This document shows positions 1 through 8,450 of a stretch of DNA of 64,000 nucleotides, in pieces (within the stretch, counting starts at the first letter, position 1; the number at the start of each line of letters is the position of its first letter). This DNA comes from UBA3210 sp048359995. GTDB lineage: Bacteria > Bacillota_I > Bacilli_A > RFN20 > CAG-449. The notes beneath the pieces were generated by a model. That model made no database searches. It had not been told where the DNA came from and saw only the letters and a list, made by a program, of their open reading frames with translations. The position numbers and the translations under genes were made by a program. The DNA lies in NCBI GenBank assembly GCA_048359995.1, contig DBGCPK010000005.1, positions 1 through 64,000 of the forward strand. Reading direction: 5' to 3'.

Positions 1-178
1 TATCATAGCAAAGATGAGAAATAAGAGCAAGCGTTTTTCTCGAAAAACGCGTCTTCTGCACGCATTTTCTTAAAAATTCCTTTTTTTAACGCTTATGGGA
101 TCGTTCGCCGTCCCTTAGTTTATAACGCGGACGTCCGAAAAAGGAAATCGTCCGAACTAAGCCTTTTTCTCCGACAAC
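1..178. other. Left-edge non-coding stretch with inverted repeats
   Basis: I see no convincing gene here. Two inverted repeats are visible. One is at 31-50 (GCGTTTTT, four-base loop, AAAAACGC). The other is at 137-169 (GAAAAAGG with CCTTTTTC, a loop of about 17 bases). Read on the minus strand, the second follows the stop of the gene ending at 179 and ends in a short T run, so it could be a weak terminator for that gene. The stretch may also hold the edge of a gene that lies outside the window. Confidence 0.35.
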
Positions 179-1690
179 CTACAAGGAGTAAGTCATCTTC
201 AATCTTCCGTCTTCGGTAAAAGATGAATAGCAATTGAAGTTCATCGAAATCAACTGCGCGATCAGTTCGTTTTCCGTGAAAACCGCCGTCAAATCTACGA
301 GTACTTTTCTTTCGGAAGGGTAGATGGTCAGCCAATTCAGATCGATCAACTCGTTGACGCAGCTCAGAAGATCGTCGTACAAATCCGGATTAAATTCGGT
401 CGTGCCGAAAGAAACGTTCACCAAAGAACCCTCGATATACGAATCCGGATTGTCTTCGCTTCTAAACGTAAGGCTCGAAATCAGCCGTTTTCCGTTGAGC
501 GACATAATGACGGAAAGGGTTATTTGATTTCTTTCGATATTCATCATCACGCTTTCGCAAGAGATGAAGACGACTTGATCTTCGAAAGCGCGAACGTAAC
601 TCTGTCCGATGATATCGCTGGTCGAGAAGAATTGATCGAATTCATCTTCGGTGATGTAGATATCCATTTGACGATCCAGAATAACCTGCGTCAAATCCAT
701 CGCCGCCGTCTGTTCCAGAATCAATTCGCTGACATCCAGTTCGTCGTGATTCTTTACGCCCTGATATTCTTTATCCATTCCAAGACTGTCGATGACGGAT
801 ACGTATTCTTCCTGAATCCAATTATAGCCCAATAAGTAGTAATTCATTAGCGCCGGTGCATTTTCTTCGTCAAAAGCACTATAATTTTTCGTACTTTCTC
901 TAGCGGATTCATAATCGATCGGATAGAGGATTTCCCCGTCTCTGACCGGATCGTAAGCAAAAGCGGAAACGTCCACGCCGAACCCGATTCTCTGGTTTTC
1001 TCCGCATCGATAAGAGATGTATTCATCCTTGAAAATTTCGTTGAAAAGTATCGCATAAACGGAGTCGTTTTCCGTCTTGATCCAGTCTGAAACAAATCCG
1101 AGAATACTCGATTTTTCGATTGTGAACGTCAAATTTTCCAAATCGACCGTCGTTTCGAATCCGATCTGTTTCAGTTGGTCTTCGACTTGCTCGGCTGAAA
1201 AATTGGCTTTCAAAATATCTTTAAATAATTTATAAGTCAAGGATAACTTGCCGACTTTCGCGTCGATAATCCGAACGGAAAGCGTCTCTTCGTTGTCGTC
1301 GAAATCGACTTTGGCTTTCAGGCTGGATTTGAATCCGAAAACGGATACCGGAATTTCCGCGGTAACGCACCCCTCTTCGTCGATCAGGCAATAAGCCCCT
1401 TCGATCATCACAGGATTCGTATTCAATTCGGATACGATCGCATAGACGATTTCGTTCAACGAAATCGAATCCAAAGAAAAGTCGACGAATCCCGTCGAAG
1501 CGACGTCCTTCACCGAACGGAAAATTTCTCTTTCCGCGAGATACTCGACCGAATACGAATTCTGTCGAATCGCTTCCGGAGTTTTATCGCTCGAATCGTA
1601 TACAAGACACACCAGCGTGATCCCGAGAGCCAAAACTACGACAAGTACGAACGAGATCAGGATAAAGATCATTTTCAATAATTTTCTCAT
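179..1690 (-). CDS. Hypothetical membrane-anchored protein, about 503 aa
   Basis: The function is not recognised. The N-terminus is basic (MRKLLK) and is followed by one strongly hydrophobic segment (about residues 5-32), so the protein is probably anchored by one membrane helix with the remaining 470 residues outside. That part is acidic and rich in Ile, Ser and Glu, and I see no catalytic motif or cysteine cluster. An in-frame TTG at 1699 lies four bases after a GAAAGG ribosome-binding site, while the ATG at 1690 lies about 13 bases after it; I prefer the ATG, but the TTG is possible. The gene follows nrdD-nrdG on the same strand with a 39-base gap, so it could be co-transcribed with them, although nothing links it to nucleotide reduction. 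Confidence 0.7.
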   Translation of the reverse strand: MRKLLKMIFILISFVLVVVLALGITLVCLVYDSSDKTPEAIRQNSYSVEYLAEREIFRSVKDVASTGFVDFSLDSISLNEIVYAIVSELNTNPVMIEGAYCLIDEEGCVTAEIPVSVFGFKSSLKAKVDFDDNEETLSVRIIDAKVGKLSLTYKLFKDILKANFSAEQVEDQLKQIGFETTVDLENLTFTIEKSSILGFVSDWIKTENDSVYAILFNEIFKDEYISYRCGENQRIGFGVDVSAFAYDPVRDGEILYPIDYESARESTKNYSAFDEENAPALMNYYLLGYNWIQEEYVSVIDSLGMDKEYQGVKNHDELDVSELILEQTAAMDLTQVILDRQMDIYITEDEFDQFFSTSDIIGQSYVRAFEDQVVFISCESVMMNIERNQITLSVIMSLNGKRLISSLTFRSEDNPDSYIEGSLVNVSFGTTEFNPDLYDDLLSCVNELIDLNWLTIYPSERKVLVDLTAVFTENELIAQLISMNFNCYSSFTEDGRLKMTYSL

Positions 1691-1729
1691 ATAAACCAAA
1701 GATCCTTTCGATTATTTCCATTATAATGA

Positions 1730-2260
1730 CTATTTCATCAAAGATTCAACCAAAACAGTCTCTCCGATTTCCAAAGATTTTTTTACGTCGATGATTCTTT
1801 GGTTGGAAGAGCCTCTGAATTTCAAAGCAATGTCTTTCTTTTCCATGATAAATTCTCCGTCGACCAAAATATCGATCAATTCGATCAATTCGTCGGTCGT
1901 CCTCGAATGAATCCGCGATTTTCCCAGAATATCGCGTTCGAAAAGATATCCCGAATAAAGCCAGATATTTTTTTTCGGATACGCTTCTTTGACTTTTTTT
2001 AAAAAAGGGAGCAGCGCTTTTTGGTTGGACGGCTCCATCGGCTCTCCGCCTAAAAGCGTCAAGCCGGCGATAAATGACGGTTTCATCCATTCTAAGATAT
2101 GATTCTGAACTTCATCGGTAAACTCTTCTCCGTAATCGAAATCCCAACTGACTCGGTTGAAGCAGCCCTCGCAACGATGCGTACAGCCGGAGACGAACAA
2201 AGAAACCCGAACGCCGAGACCGTTCGCGATATCGCAGTTTTTGATTTCGCCGTATCTCAT
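1730..2260 (-). CDS. nrdG: Anaerobic ribonucleotide reductase activase (radical SAM)
   Basis: NrdG reduces S-adenosylmethionine with a [4Fe-4S] cluster and installs the glycyl radical on NrdD. The cluster-binding CxxxCxxC motif is visible as CTHRCEGC near residue 26, and LTLLGGEPM matches the GGEP SAM-contact motif. The frame is open well upstream, but the start at 2260 (MRYGEIKNCD) gives the usual family N-terminus of about 175 residues. The ATG follows the nrdD stop after a single base, so translation is probably coupled. The nrdD-nrdG pairing is the standard arrangement, and the identification is firm. Confidence 0.96.
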   Translation of the reverse strand: MRYGEIKNCDIANGLGVRVSLFVSGCTHRCEGCFNRVSWDFDYGEEFTDEVQNHILEWMKPSFIAGLTLLGGEPMEPSNQKALLPFLKKVKEAYPKKNIWLYSGYLFERDILGKSRIHSRTTDELIELIDILVDGEFIMEKKDIALKFRGSSNQRIIDVKKSLEIGETVLVESLMK

Positions 2261-2261
2261 A

Positions 2262-4439
2262 TCAAAGGTGCAGAACCCGTTCTTTGATTTCTTCGGTTCT
2301 TCCTTGATTCCAGAATTGCGTGCCGATGTAACCGCAGGTTCTCCGCGCGACATTGAGTTTCGACTGATCGCGGTTTCCGCAGCGCGGACATTCCCAAACC
2401 AATTTTCCGTCTTCGTCTTTGACGATCATAATCTCTCCGTCGTAGCCGCAGCATTGGCAGTAATCGCTCTTGGTATTCAGTTCGGCATACATGATATTCT
2501 CGTAGATGCACTTGATGACTTCGAGAACGGCCTCGATGTTGTTCTGCATATTCGGCACTTCCACGTAACTGATCGCGCCGCCAGGAGAAAGTTTTTGGAA
2601 TTTCGACTCGAAGATCAACTTTTCAAACGCGTTGATCGGCTCGGTAACGTGGACGTGATAACTGTTGGTGATGTAGTTTTTATCCGTTACGCCTTCGATG
2701 ATGCCGAAACGCTTTTTCAGGCAACGGGAAAACTTGTATGTCGTGCTTTCAAGCGGTGTTCCGTAAAGCGAATAATCGATATTTTCCGCTTTTTTCCATT
2801 TTCCGGTATATTCATTGAGTTTTTCCATAATCTTCAAACCGAATTCCGTTCCTTCCGGCTCGGTCAATTTCTTTCCGGTCATATGGTAAACCGTTTCCCA
2901 AAGGCCGGCGTATCCTAACGAGATGGTGGAATAACCTCCGTAAAGAAGTTTATCGATCTTCTCGCCTTTTTTCAATCGGGCGAGAGCCCCGTATTGCCAA
3001 AGAATCGGCGCAACGTCGGAAAGCGTTCCTTTCAGACGATTGTGTCTGGCTTGAAGCGCGCGGTGGCAAAGGTCCATGCGTTCGTCGAAAATCTTCCAGA
3101 ATTTCTCGTTGTCTCGATTGGAAGAACACGCGATGTCGACAAGGTTGATCGTTACCACACCCTGATTGAAACGACCGTAGTATTTCGGTTTTCCGTCTTC
3201 GTCAACGTAAGGAGTCAAAAAACTCCGGCATCCCATGCAAGGATAGCAGTTTCCGTTTCCGTTTTTGTCGATTTTGTATTCGAGCATTTTTTTCTCGGAG
3301 ATATAATCCGGTACCATTCTCTTGGCAGTTACCTTCGCGGCCAACTTCGTCAGATACCAGTACTTGGAATCTTCGTGGATGTTGTCTTCTTCCAAAACGT
3401 ATATCAGTTTAGGAAATGCCGGAGTAATCCAAACACCCTGTTCATTCTTAACTCCCTCATAACGCTGGTTCAAGCATTCTTCGATGACGAGAGCCAAATC
3501 CTCTTTTACCTTCGGGTCTTTGACTTCGTTAAGATACATGAACACGGTGACAAACGGAGCTTGTCCGTTGGTCGTCATCAAGGTAACCACCTGATACTGA
3601 ATGGTTTGGACTCCTTTCTTGATCTCTTCGCGGAGGCGACGTTCGACGATGATCGCGATCTGCTCTTCGCTCAATTGAATTCCGGTCAACTTGCTTTCTT
3701 CTTGCACTTCTTTTGCGATCTTATCGCGGCTCACCTGCACGAAAGGCGCTAAATGGGATAAAGAAATCGACTGCCCGCCGTATTGACTCGACGCCACCTG
3801 CGCGATGATCTGCGTGGCGATATTGCAGGCCGTGGAGAAACTCTTCGGTTTTTCGATCAACGTGCCGGAAATGACCGTTCCGTTTTGAAGCATATCTTCC
3901 AAATTGACCAAGTCGCAGTTGTGCATATGTTGCGCGAAATAATCGGCATCGTGAAAATGAATGATTCCCTCTTCATGGGCTTCCACGACATCTTCCGGCA
4001 AAAGGAAGCGTTTGGTGATATCCTTGCTGACTTCGCCCGCCATATAGTCCCTCTGCACCGAGTTGACCGTCGGGTTCTTATTGGAATTTTCCTGCTTGAC
4101 TTCTTCGTTATTGCATTCGATCAGGCTCATGATCTGCGCGTCGGTCGTGTTCGCCTTTCTCACTAAGGCGCGGCTGTACCGATAAGTGATGTAGTTCTTC
4201 GCCAATTCGTGAGTGCCTTCGTTCATCAATTCATTCTCGACGAGATCCTGAATTTCTTCGACGTTCATCGATCTTCTGAGTTTTCTACACTGCGCGGCAA
4301 TGTTGTTCGATATTCTGAGGATATCTTCATCGGAAATCCGGTGTTCCTCTTCCGTGCTTCGATTGGCTTTGGAAATCGCCAATACGATTTTATTCACATC
4401 GAATTTGGTTTCCACACCGCTTCGTTTGATCACTTTCAT
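2262..4439 (-). CDS. nrdD: Anaerobic ribonucleoside-triphosphate reductase, class III
   Basis: NrdD converts ribonucleoside triphosphates to deoxyribonucleotides under anaerobic conditions using a glycyl radical. The 725-residue protein begins with an ATP-cone allosteric domain (about residues 1-95, starting MKVIKRSG). The C-terminal zinc site shows as CQCCGY followed by CPRCG, and the glycyl-radical loop RRTCGYIG lies about 20 residues from the end. The start is supported by CGGAGG about eight bases upstream. It lies upstream of nrdG in the same transcript. No class I or II reductase is present in this window, but that says nothing about the rest of the genome. Confidence 0.97.
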   Translation of the reverse strand: MKVIKRSGVETKFDVNKIVLAISKANRSTEEEHRISDEDILRISNNIAAQCRKLRRSMNVEEIQDLVENELMNEGTHELAKNYITYRYSRALVRKANTTDAQIMSLIECNNEEVKQENSNKNPTVNSVQRDYMAGEVSKDITKRFLLPEDVVEAHEEGIIHFHDADYFAQHMHNCDLVNLEDMLQNGTVISGTLIEKPKSFSTACNIATQIIAQVASSQYGGQSISLSHLAPFVQVSRDKIAKEVQEESKLTGIQLSEEQIAIIVERRLREEIKKGVQTIQYQVVTLMTTNGQAPFVTVFMYLNEVKDPKVKEDLALVIEECLNQRYEGVKNEQGVWITPAFPKLIYVLEEDNIHEDSKYWYLTKLAAKVTAKRMVPDYISEKKMLEYKIDKNGNGNCYPCMGCRSFLTPYVDEDGKPKYYGRFNQGVVTINLVDIACSSNRDNEKFWKIFDERMDLCHRALQARHNRLKGTLSDVAPILWQYGALARLKKGEKIDKLLYGGYSTISLGYAGLWETVYHMTGKKLTEPEGTEFGLKIMEKLNEYTGKWKKAENIDYSLYGTPLESTTYKFSRCLKKRFGIIEGVTDKNYITNSYHVHVTEPINAFEKLIFESKFQKLSPGGAISYVEVPNMQNNIEAVLEVIKCIYENIMYAELNTKSDYCQCCGYDGEIMIVKDEDGKLVWECPRCGNRDQSKLNVARRTCGYIGTQFWNQGRTEEIKERVLHL

Positions 4440-4828
4440 ATTCCTTAACCTCCGTTCGATTTTTCCACCGCAAATCCTGAAATCGGCGCAAAGAAAAATA
4501 GACTTCCTTTCCTTTTAAACATCTCCAAAGCTATTATTCTGCTTAATGGGAGTGTACAAATACATTACCATTCGCAAAGGAGAAAAATCAATTGAAATTT
4601 TAAAAATTATTCATGTAATTTTTTGTGATGAATTTTCCTGATTTTCAAATTTTTTTCTTAGTAATTTTTTAGTACTTTGAATTTTAAAATAAAATAAATC
4701 ATAATTTAAAAAAAATTATAAAAAATCCGTCGGAATCGAGGTTTGAAAGAAGACAAATTCACGATTAAACCGTCCGCTTTTCTTTTTGATTCAATCGACA
4801 AAAAAAACAATTTATCGACATTCTTCTT
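4440..4828. other. AT-rich intergenic region upstream of nrdD
   Basis: About 390 bases without a gene. The part from 4590 to 4720 is extremely AT-rich with long A and T runs. On the minus strand, TTGTAC and TAATAG separated by 17 bases (about 4526-4556) could form an nrdD promoter, but the match is modest. I did not recognise a clear NrdR box. Two TTATCGACA/TCGACA-like words lie near 4797-4820, close to the end of the neighbouring gene. Confidence 0.35.
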
Positions 4829-5188
4829 TCAATAGGCGGAAAGCACCAGAATTCCGTCCGCATCGACGGTCAAGAGAAAGTTGTCGGTAAAATCGAAAAG
4901 TTGCACCGGAAGTCCGTACTTGTCGAAATAATAATACGCGTACATTCGGACATACGCAGGCGATTTCTCTTCCAAATATTCCACTTCGATGTTCAATTGC
5001 CTTTCTCCGTAACAGCGGAACGAGGCTACTTCTTCGCTTTGGTAGATTTCGATGTTTTTCTCATCGTTCCACCGGTCGACGCGATGATTATAGTAAACGA
5101 ACGAAGTGATAACCGCGCAGAGAATAAATAAAAAGAAGATCATTCCGACATATTGCATCGTTTTCCGAACGTTTTGTAAAAATTTCAT
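4829..5188 (-). CDS. Hypothetical small membrane protein, 119 aa
   Basis: The function is not recognised. The N-terminus (MKFLQNVRKTMQ) is basic and is followed by one hydrophobic helix at about residues 14-32. The remaining 85 residues are Tyr- and Glu-rich and probably extracytoplasmic. There is no lipobox. It lies 32 bases after tadA on the same strand and may be read through from it. Length, frame and composition match the neighbouring genes, so it is likely a real gene. Confidence 0.6.
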   Translation of the reverse strand: MKFLQNVRKTMQYVGMIFFLFILCAVITSFVYYNHRVDRWNDEKNIEIYQSEEVASFRCYGERQLNIEVEYLEEKSPAYVRMYAYYYFDKYGLPVQLFDFTDNFLLTVDADGILVLSAY

Positions 5189-5220
5189 TCGATTTCACCG
5201 ACGTTATTGTTTGAATAATC

Positions 5221-5688
5221 TCACTTTTTATCCTTTTTTTTGCGCTTTTCCCGAAAGAAAGAAGTCAGGATTTCCGAACATTCCTCTTTCAACACGCCGC
5301 TTTCGACTTCCGGAAAGTGATTGAGACTCGGAACTTCGTATAAATTCATGCAAGAGCCTAAAGCACCTTGTTTTTTGTCGGGCGCGCCGAAAACCACTTT
5401 TCCTATCCGCGACTGATAAATCGCTCCGGCGCACATCGGACAAGGTTCTAAGGTAACATAAAGCGTGCAATCGTTCAATTGCCAATCTCCGATTTTCTTT
5501 TCCGCTTTTTTGATCGCGTTGATTTCCGCGTGCGCGGCGACAAAATTCTCTTTTTCCCTCGTGTTGTGTCCCCGCGAAATCGCTTTTCCGTCCCGGACGA
5601 TAATGCAGCCGATGGGAACTTCGTCGATCTTCGCGGCTTTTTCGGCTTCTTTCAAAGCCAGTTTCATCCATTTTGTTTCTTCGTTCAT
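5221..5688 (-). CDS. tadA: tRNA-specific adenosine deaminase
   Basis: TadA deaminates A34 to inosine in tRNA-Arg(ACG) so that it can read CGN codons. The cytidine-deaminase-fold zinc site is complete: HAEINAI supplies the His ligand and catalytic Glu, and PCPMC supplies the two Cys ligands. The frame is open to a GTG at 5703, but that GTG lies inside the SRP RNA gene. The ATG at 5688 (MNEETKWMKLAL) gives 155 residues, the normal size. A Shine-Dalgarno sequence is weak, so part of the translation may depend on read-through from the SRP RNA promoter. In B. subtilis tadA and the SRP RNA gene are also neighbours, but there the RNA lies downstream. Confidence 0.95.
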   Translation of the reverse strand: MNEETKWMKLALKEAEKAAKIDEVPIGCIIVRDGKAISRGHNTREKENFVAAHAEINAIKKAEKKIGDWQLNDCTLYVTLEPCPMCAGAIYQSRIGKVVFGAPDKKQGALGSCMNLYEVPSLNHFPEVESGVLKEECSEILTSFFREKRKKKDKK

Positions 5689-5695
5689 CTTTTTA

Positions 5696-5779
5696 AAAAC
5701 CACCGCACAGGCAAGCGCGGTTTAAGGCTGCTATCTTCCGATCCTGACCTGTTTCGCCTGCTTGCATCGCGATGGCACT
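5696..5779 (-). ncRNA. ffs: SRP RNA, short (4.5S-like) type
   Basis: This is the RNA core of the signal recognition particle, which binds Ffh. The minus strand carries the conserved apical hairpin: CAGGTCAGG, then a GGAA tetraloop, then AGCAGCC. Outer pairing is also visible: CCATCGC near the 5' end pairs with GCGGTGG at the 3' end, and GCAAGC pairs with GCTTGC inside it. A T run follows at the 3' end. The length of about 84 bases means it lacks the Alu domain found in the B. subtilis 6S-type SRP RNA. The ends are estimated from the pairing and the promoter position. Confidence 0.9.
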
Positions 5780-5782
5780 TTT

Positions 5783-5811
5783 ATTATAGCATATGGAAAT
5801 AAAAATAAGCA
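5783..5811 (-). promoter_or_regulatory. Promoter of the SRP RNA gene
   Basis: The minus strand has a perfect TATAAT at 5783-5788 with TGCTTA 17 bases upstream. The expected start, about seven bases on, coincides with the first paired base of the SRP RNA. Confidence 0.7.
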
Positions 5812-5852
5812 CTTCTTTTGCAAAATTCGATCAATCCGACGAAAAAAAGAAT

Positions 5853-5875
5853 AAAAAACCCGTTTTTCACGGGTT
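5853..5875 (-). terminator. Terminator after serS
   Basis: The minus strand shows AACCCGT, a short A-rich loop, and ACGGGTT followed by TTTTT, immediately after the serS stop. It separates serS from the SRP RNA promoter. Confidence 0.8.
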
Positions 5876-5879
5876 GTGA

Positions 5880-7160
5880 TTATGGTTTCAACACGCGTGT
5901 TCCGCCCATATACGGCCAAAGCACTTCCGGAATATCGACCGATCCGTCCTCGTGTAAAAAGTTTTCCAGAATCGCGATCAGCATTCTCGGCGGCGCGACA
6001 ACGGTGTTGTTCAACGTATGCGCGAAGTAGTTTCCCTTTTCTCCTTTGATCCGGATGCCCAATCTCCTTGCCTGCGCGTCCCCCAAATTCGAACAAGATC
6101 CCACTTCGAAATATTTCTTCTGGCGAGGAGACCACGCTTCCACGTCGATCGAACGGACTTTCAGATCCGCGAGATCTCCGGAACAACATTCCAACGTACG
6201 AACCGGAATTTTCATCGAAGTAAAGAGTTCGACGGTGTAACTCCACAATTTGTCGAACCACTCTCCGGACTGCTCCGGTTCGCAGACGACGATCATCTCC
6301 TGCTTTTCGAATTGGTGAATCCGATAGATTCCGCGCTCTTCGATACCATGCGCGCCTTTTTCTTTTCGGAAACACGGGGAATAAGAGGTCAAAGTATACG
6401 GAAGTTTGCTTTTTTCGTTGATCGTATCGATAAACCGTCCGATCATCGAATGCTCGCTGGTTCCGATCAGAAAAAGATCTTCCCCTTCGATCTTGTACAT
6501 CATTTGATCCATTTCCGCGAAAGACATCACGCCCGTAACGACGTTGCTACGGATCATAAAAGGCGGAATCACGTAGGTGAACCCTTTTTCGATCATAAAA
6601 TCTCTCGCGTATGCGATAACCGCTTCGTGAAGACGGGCGATGTTCCCCGTTAAATAGTAAAATCCGTTCCCTGCGACTTTTCTGGCCGAATCCAGATCGA
6701 TGCCGTGCAATTTTTCCAAGATATCGAGATGATAAGGAATTTCGAAATCGAATTCTTTCGGCTCGATAAAACGCTCCCTTTCGACGTTCTGACTGTCGTC
6801 TTTTCCTATCGGCACTTTCGGATCGATGATGTTCGGAATCACCATCATTCTCTTTTTCAATTCTTCCGCGAATAACGCTTCGTCTTTTTCGATGCCGACC
6901 AAACGTTCGTTGATATCGACGACTCTCTTTTTCAGCGCTTCGGCTTCTTCCTTTTTCTTTTCGCGCATCAAAGCGCCGATCTTCTGGCTGGTCGCGTTTC
7001 TCTCCGCACGGAGATCTCCCCCTTCGGATTTCAACGCGCGCAGTTTCTCGTCCAGCGCGATGACCTCGTCGACAAGATGAAGTTTTTCTTCCTGAAATTT
7101 TTTTCGAATGTTTTCCTTAACCGTCTCCGGATTCTCTCTGACAAATTTGATATCCAGCAT
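5880..7160 (-). CDS. serS: Seryl-tRNA synthetase
   Basis: SerS charges tRNA-Ser. The 426-residue protein has the N-terminal long coiled-coil arm that grips the tRNA variable arm (about residues 1-110) and a class II catalytic core. Visible motifs include motif 2 (SPCFRKEKG, followed by GIYRIHQFEKQE) and motif 3 near the C-terminus (LNNTVVAPPRMLIAILEN). An AAGGAG site precedes the ATG. A T-box leader and its own promoter lie directly upstream, and a hairpin terminator lies directly downstream, so it is a single-gene unit controlled by serine-tRNA charging. Confidence 0.97.
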   Translation of the reverse strand: MLDIKFVRENPETVKENIRKKFQEEKLHLVDEVIALDEKLRALKSEGGDLRAERNATSQKIGALMREKKKEEAEALKKRVVDINERLVGIEKDEALFAEELKKRMMVIPNIIDPKVPIGKDDSQNVERERFIEPKEFDFEIPYHLDILEKLHGIDLDSARKVAGNGFYYLTGNIARLHEAVIAYARDFMIEKGFTYVIPPFMIRSNVVTGVMSFAEMDQMMYKIEGEDLFLIGTSEHSMIGRFIDTINEKSKLPYTLTSYSPCFRKEKGAHGIEERGIYRIHQFEKQEMIVVCEPEQSGEWFDKLWSYTVELFTSMKIPVRTLECCSGDLADLKVRSIDVEAWSPRQKKYFEVGSCSNLGDAQARRLGIRIKGEKGNYFAHTLNNTVVAPPRMLIAILENFLHEDGSVDIPEVLWPYMGGTRVLKP

Positions 7161-7164
7161 TTTC

Positions 7165-7392
7165 TCTCTCCTTATAATAATAAAATCCCTTGGTAATATA
7201 CCAAGGGACGAATATCTCGTGGTGCCACCCTGCTTCGCGGTTTTCGACCGCCTCGAACGACTTTAACGCAGTCAACGGAAGCGTTACCTTCTTCCTCTGG
7301 GCCGGAATATACCTTTTTTATCGCCTTTTTTCACCGAACAAAGGCTCTCTACATATAAAAAACGGTACACTTGCCCTTCGTCGGACATATCT
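7165..7392 (-). promoter_or_regulatory. T-box leader of serS
   Basis: T-box RNAs sense uncharged tRNA and allow transcription into the synthetase gene. The minus strand carries the conserved AGGGTGGCACCACG antitermination element (about 7212-7231), followed by a terminator hairpin CCCTTGGTATATTACCAAGGG and a TTTTATT tract (7183-7207). The upstream 150 bases contain AGAGAGCC and other Stem I-like elements. A TCC triplet in the ATTCCGG segment is a candidate serine specifier, but I could not fold Stem I to confirm it. Confidence 0.9.
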
Positions 7393-7421
7393 ATTTTATT
7401 CCGCGAAGAAATTTTATTCAA
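7393..7421 (-). promoter_or_regulatory. Promoter of the serS T-box transcript
   Basis: TTGAAT (7416-7421) and TAAAAT (7393-7398) are separated by exactly 17 bases. The -35 element overlaps the end of the preceding gene. Confidence 0.75.
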
Positions 7422-8394
7422 TATAATTCTTCACGATTTCTTTCAGGATTCTTCCGCGGGAAACGTAATCGAGTTCTTTGACTTCTCTGTACGCCTCTTC
7501 GACCGTGCCGACTTTGCCGTCGAGTATATTTTGGATTTTCTCCGCCATCTGTTCGGAAGAACAGGCGACGATGCAGTTGACATCGTCGATCAGCACATCT
7601 CCGGTGAAATGGTTGTTGAAGGTAATCACCTGAGTTTTTGCGATCATCGCTTCTAAAATGTTGATGATTTCCAGTTCCGCTTCCCTTGTCACGATGAACA
7701 TCTTCGAATTCAGAATCGCCGATTTGAAGATGTCTTCGGATACGTAGGACTTGAAGTGAAGATTTTTCGGCGCGCTTTTGACTAAATTCCGAATTTTTCC
7801 AGACGTGCCGAAAAATTTGATTTTCGGGCCGAAAACGTAGAAACTGAGATTTTTCACCGATTCCGCCAAGGCGATCAGATTCTGAATATCCTGAACGTTC
7901 CGATAATTCACCGCCGCCACGGCTGTCTTTTCGTCTTTCAGAAGTCCGGCGTACTGGGCAAACGACCCTTTTTCCAAAGGACTCATTCGGGTATATCTTT
8001 CTTCGTTGACCGCGGGAGAAAAAATCTCGATCGTCGTTTTGATTTCGTTGGCGATCAAAATCATCTTGTCTGCCTGACAGGAGACCAGAATCAAATCGCA
8101 TTTATTCAGGATTCTCTTGTCCTCAAAGGGAATTCTGACGTCGCTGATTCCGCTGAACTTCGGAAGTTTTTTGACAAAATAATTGACGATTACCTTCTTT
8201 TTCAAACGCTCTTTGACGTAATTGATTTCGCTCTTGGCGTAAATATCCACGAAATGAGCGAAATCGAAATATTGTTCGATATTGGTAACGACATCGGTTC
8301 CTTGCAGATAATACAGGCTCGAAAAATCGCGATGCAATCGCGAGTGAATGTGATAGAAATTCGTTCTGAATTTTTTGCTCAAATATACTTTCAT
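7414..8394 (-). CDS. Putative glycosyltransferase, GT4-like fold
   Basis: The 326-residue protein has no signal peptide or membrane helix. The spacing of hydrophobic strands (for example CDLILVSCQADKMI and SFYVFGPKIKFFG) and the late segment ELEIINILEAMIAKTQVITFNN resemble GT-B glycosyltransferases, where an E-x7-E-like element contacts the sugar nucleotide. The N-terminal Rossmann domain is short and lacks the usual glycine loop, so the acceptor, the sugar and even activity are uncertain. It lies after the gyrA terminator and before serS on the same strand. I have no context that assigns a pathway. Confidence 0.6.
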   Translation of the reverse strand: MKVYLSKKFRTNFYHIHSRLHRDFSSLYYLQGTDVVTNIEQYFDFAHFVDIYAKSEINYVKERLKKKVIVNYFVKKLPKFSGISDVRIPFEDKRILNKCDLILVSCQADKMILIANEIKTTIEIFSPAVNEERYTRMSPLEKGSFAQYAGLLKDEKTAVAAVNYRNVQDIQNLIALAESVKNLSFYVFGPKIKFFGTSGKIRNLVKSAPKNLHFKSYVSEDIFKSAILNSKMFIVTREAELEIINILEAMIAKTQVITFNNHFTGDVLIDDVNCIVACSSEQMAEKIQNILDGKVGTVEEAYREVKELDYVSRGRILKEIVKNYIE

Positions 8395-8411
8395 ATGCTT
8401 ATCCCGTCGGT

Positions 8412-8442
8412 GAAAAAGCAGGCAACCGAAACCGATTGCCTG
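8412..8442 (-). terminator. Terminator after gyrA
   Basis: On the minus strand CAGGCAA, a ten-base loop and TTGCCTG are followed by CTTTTTC, just after the gyrA stop. It ends the yaaA-recF-gyrB-gyrA unit. Confidence 0.75.
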
Positions 8443-8450
8443 TCTTTGAC

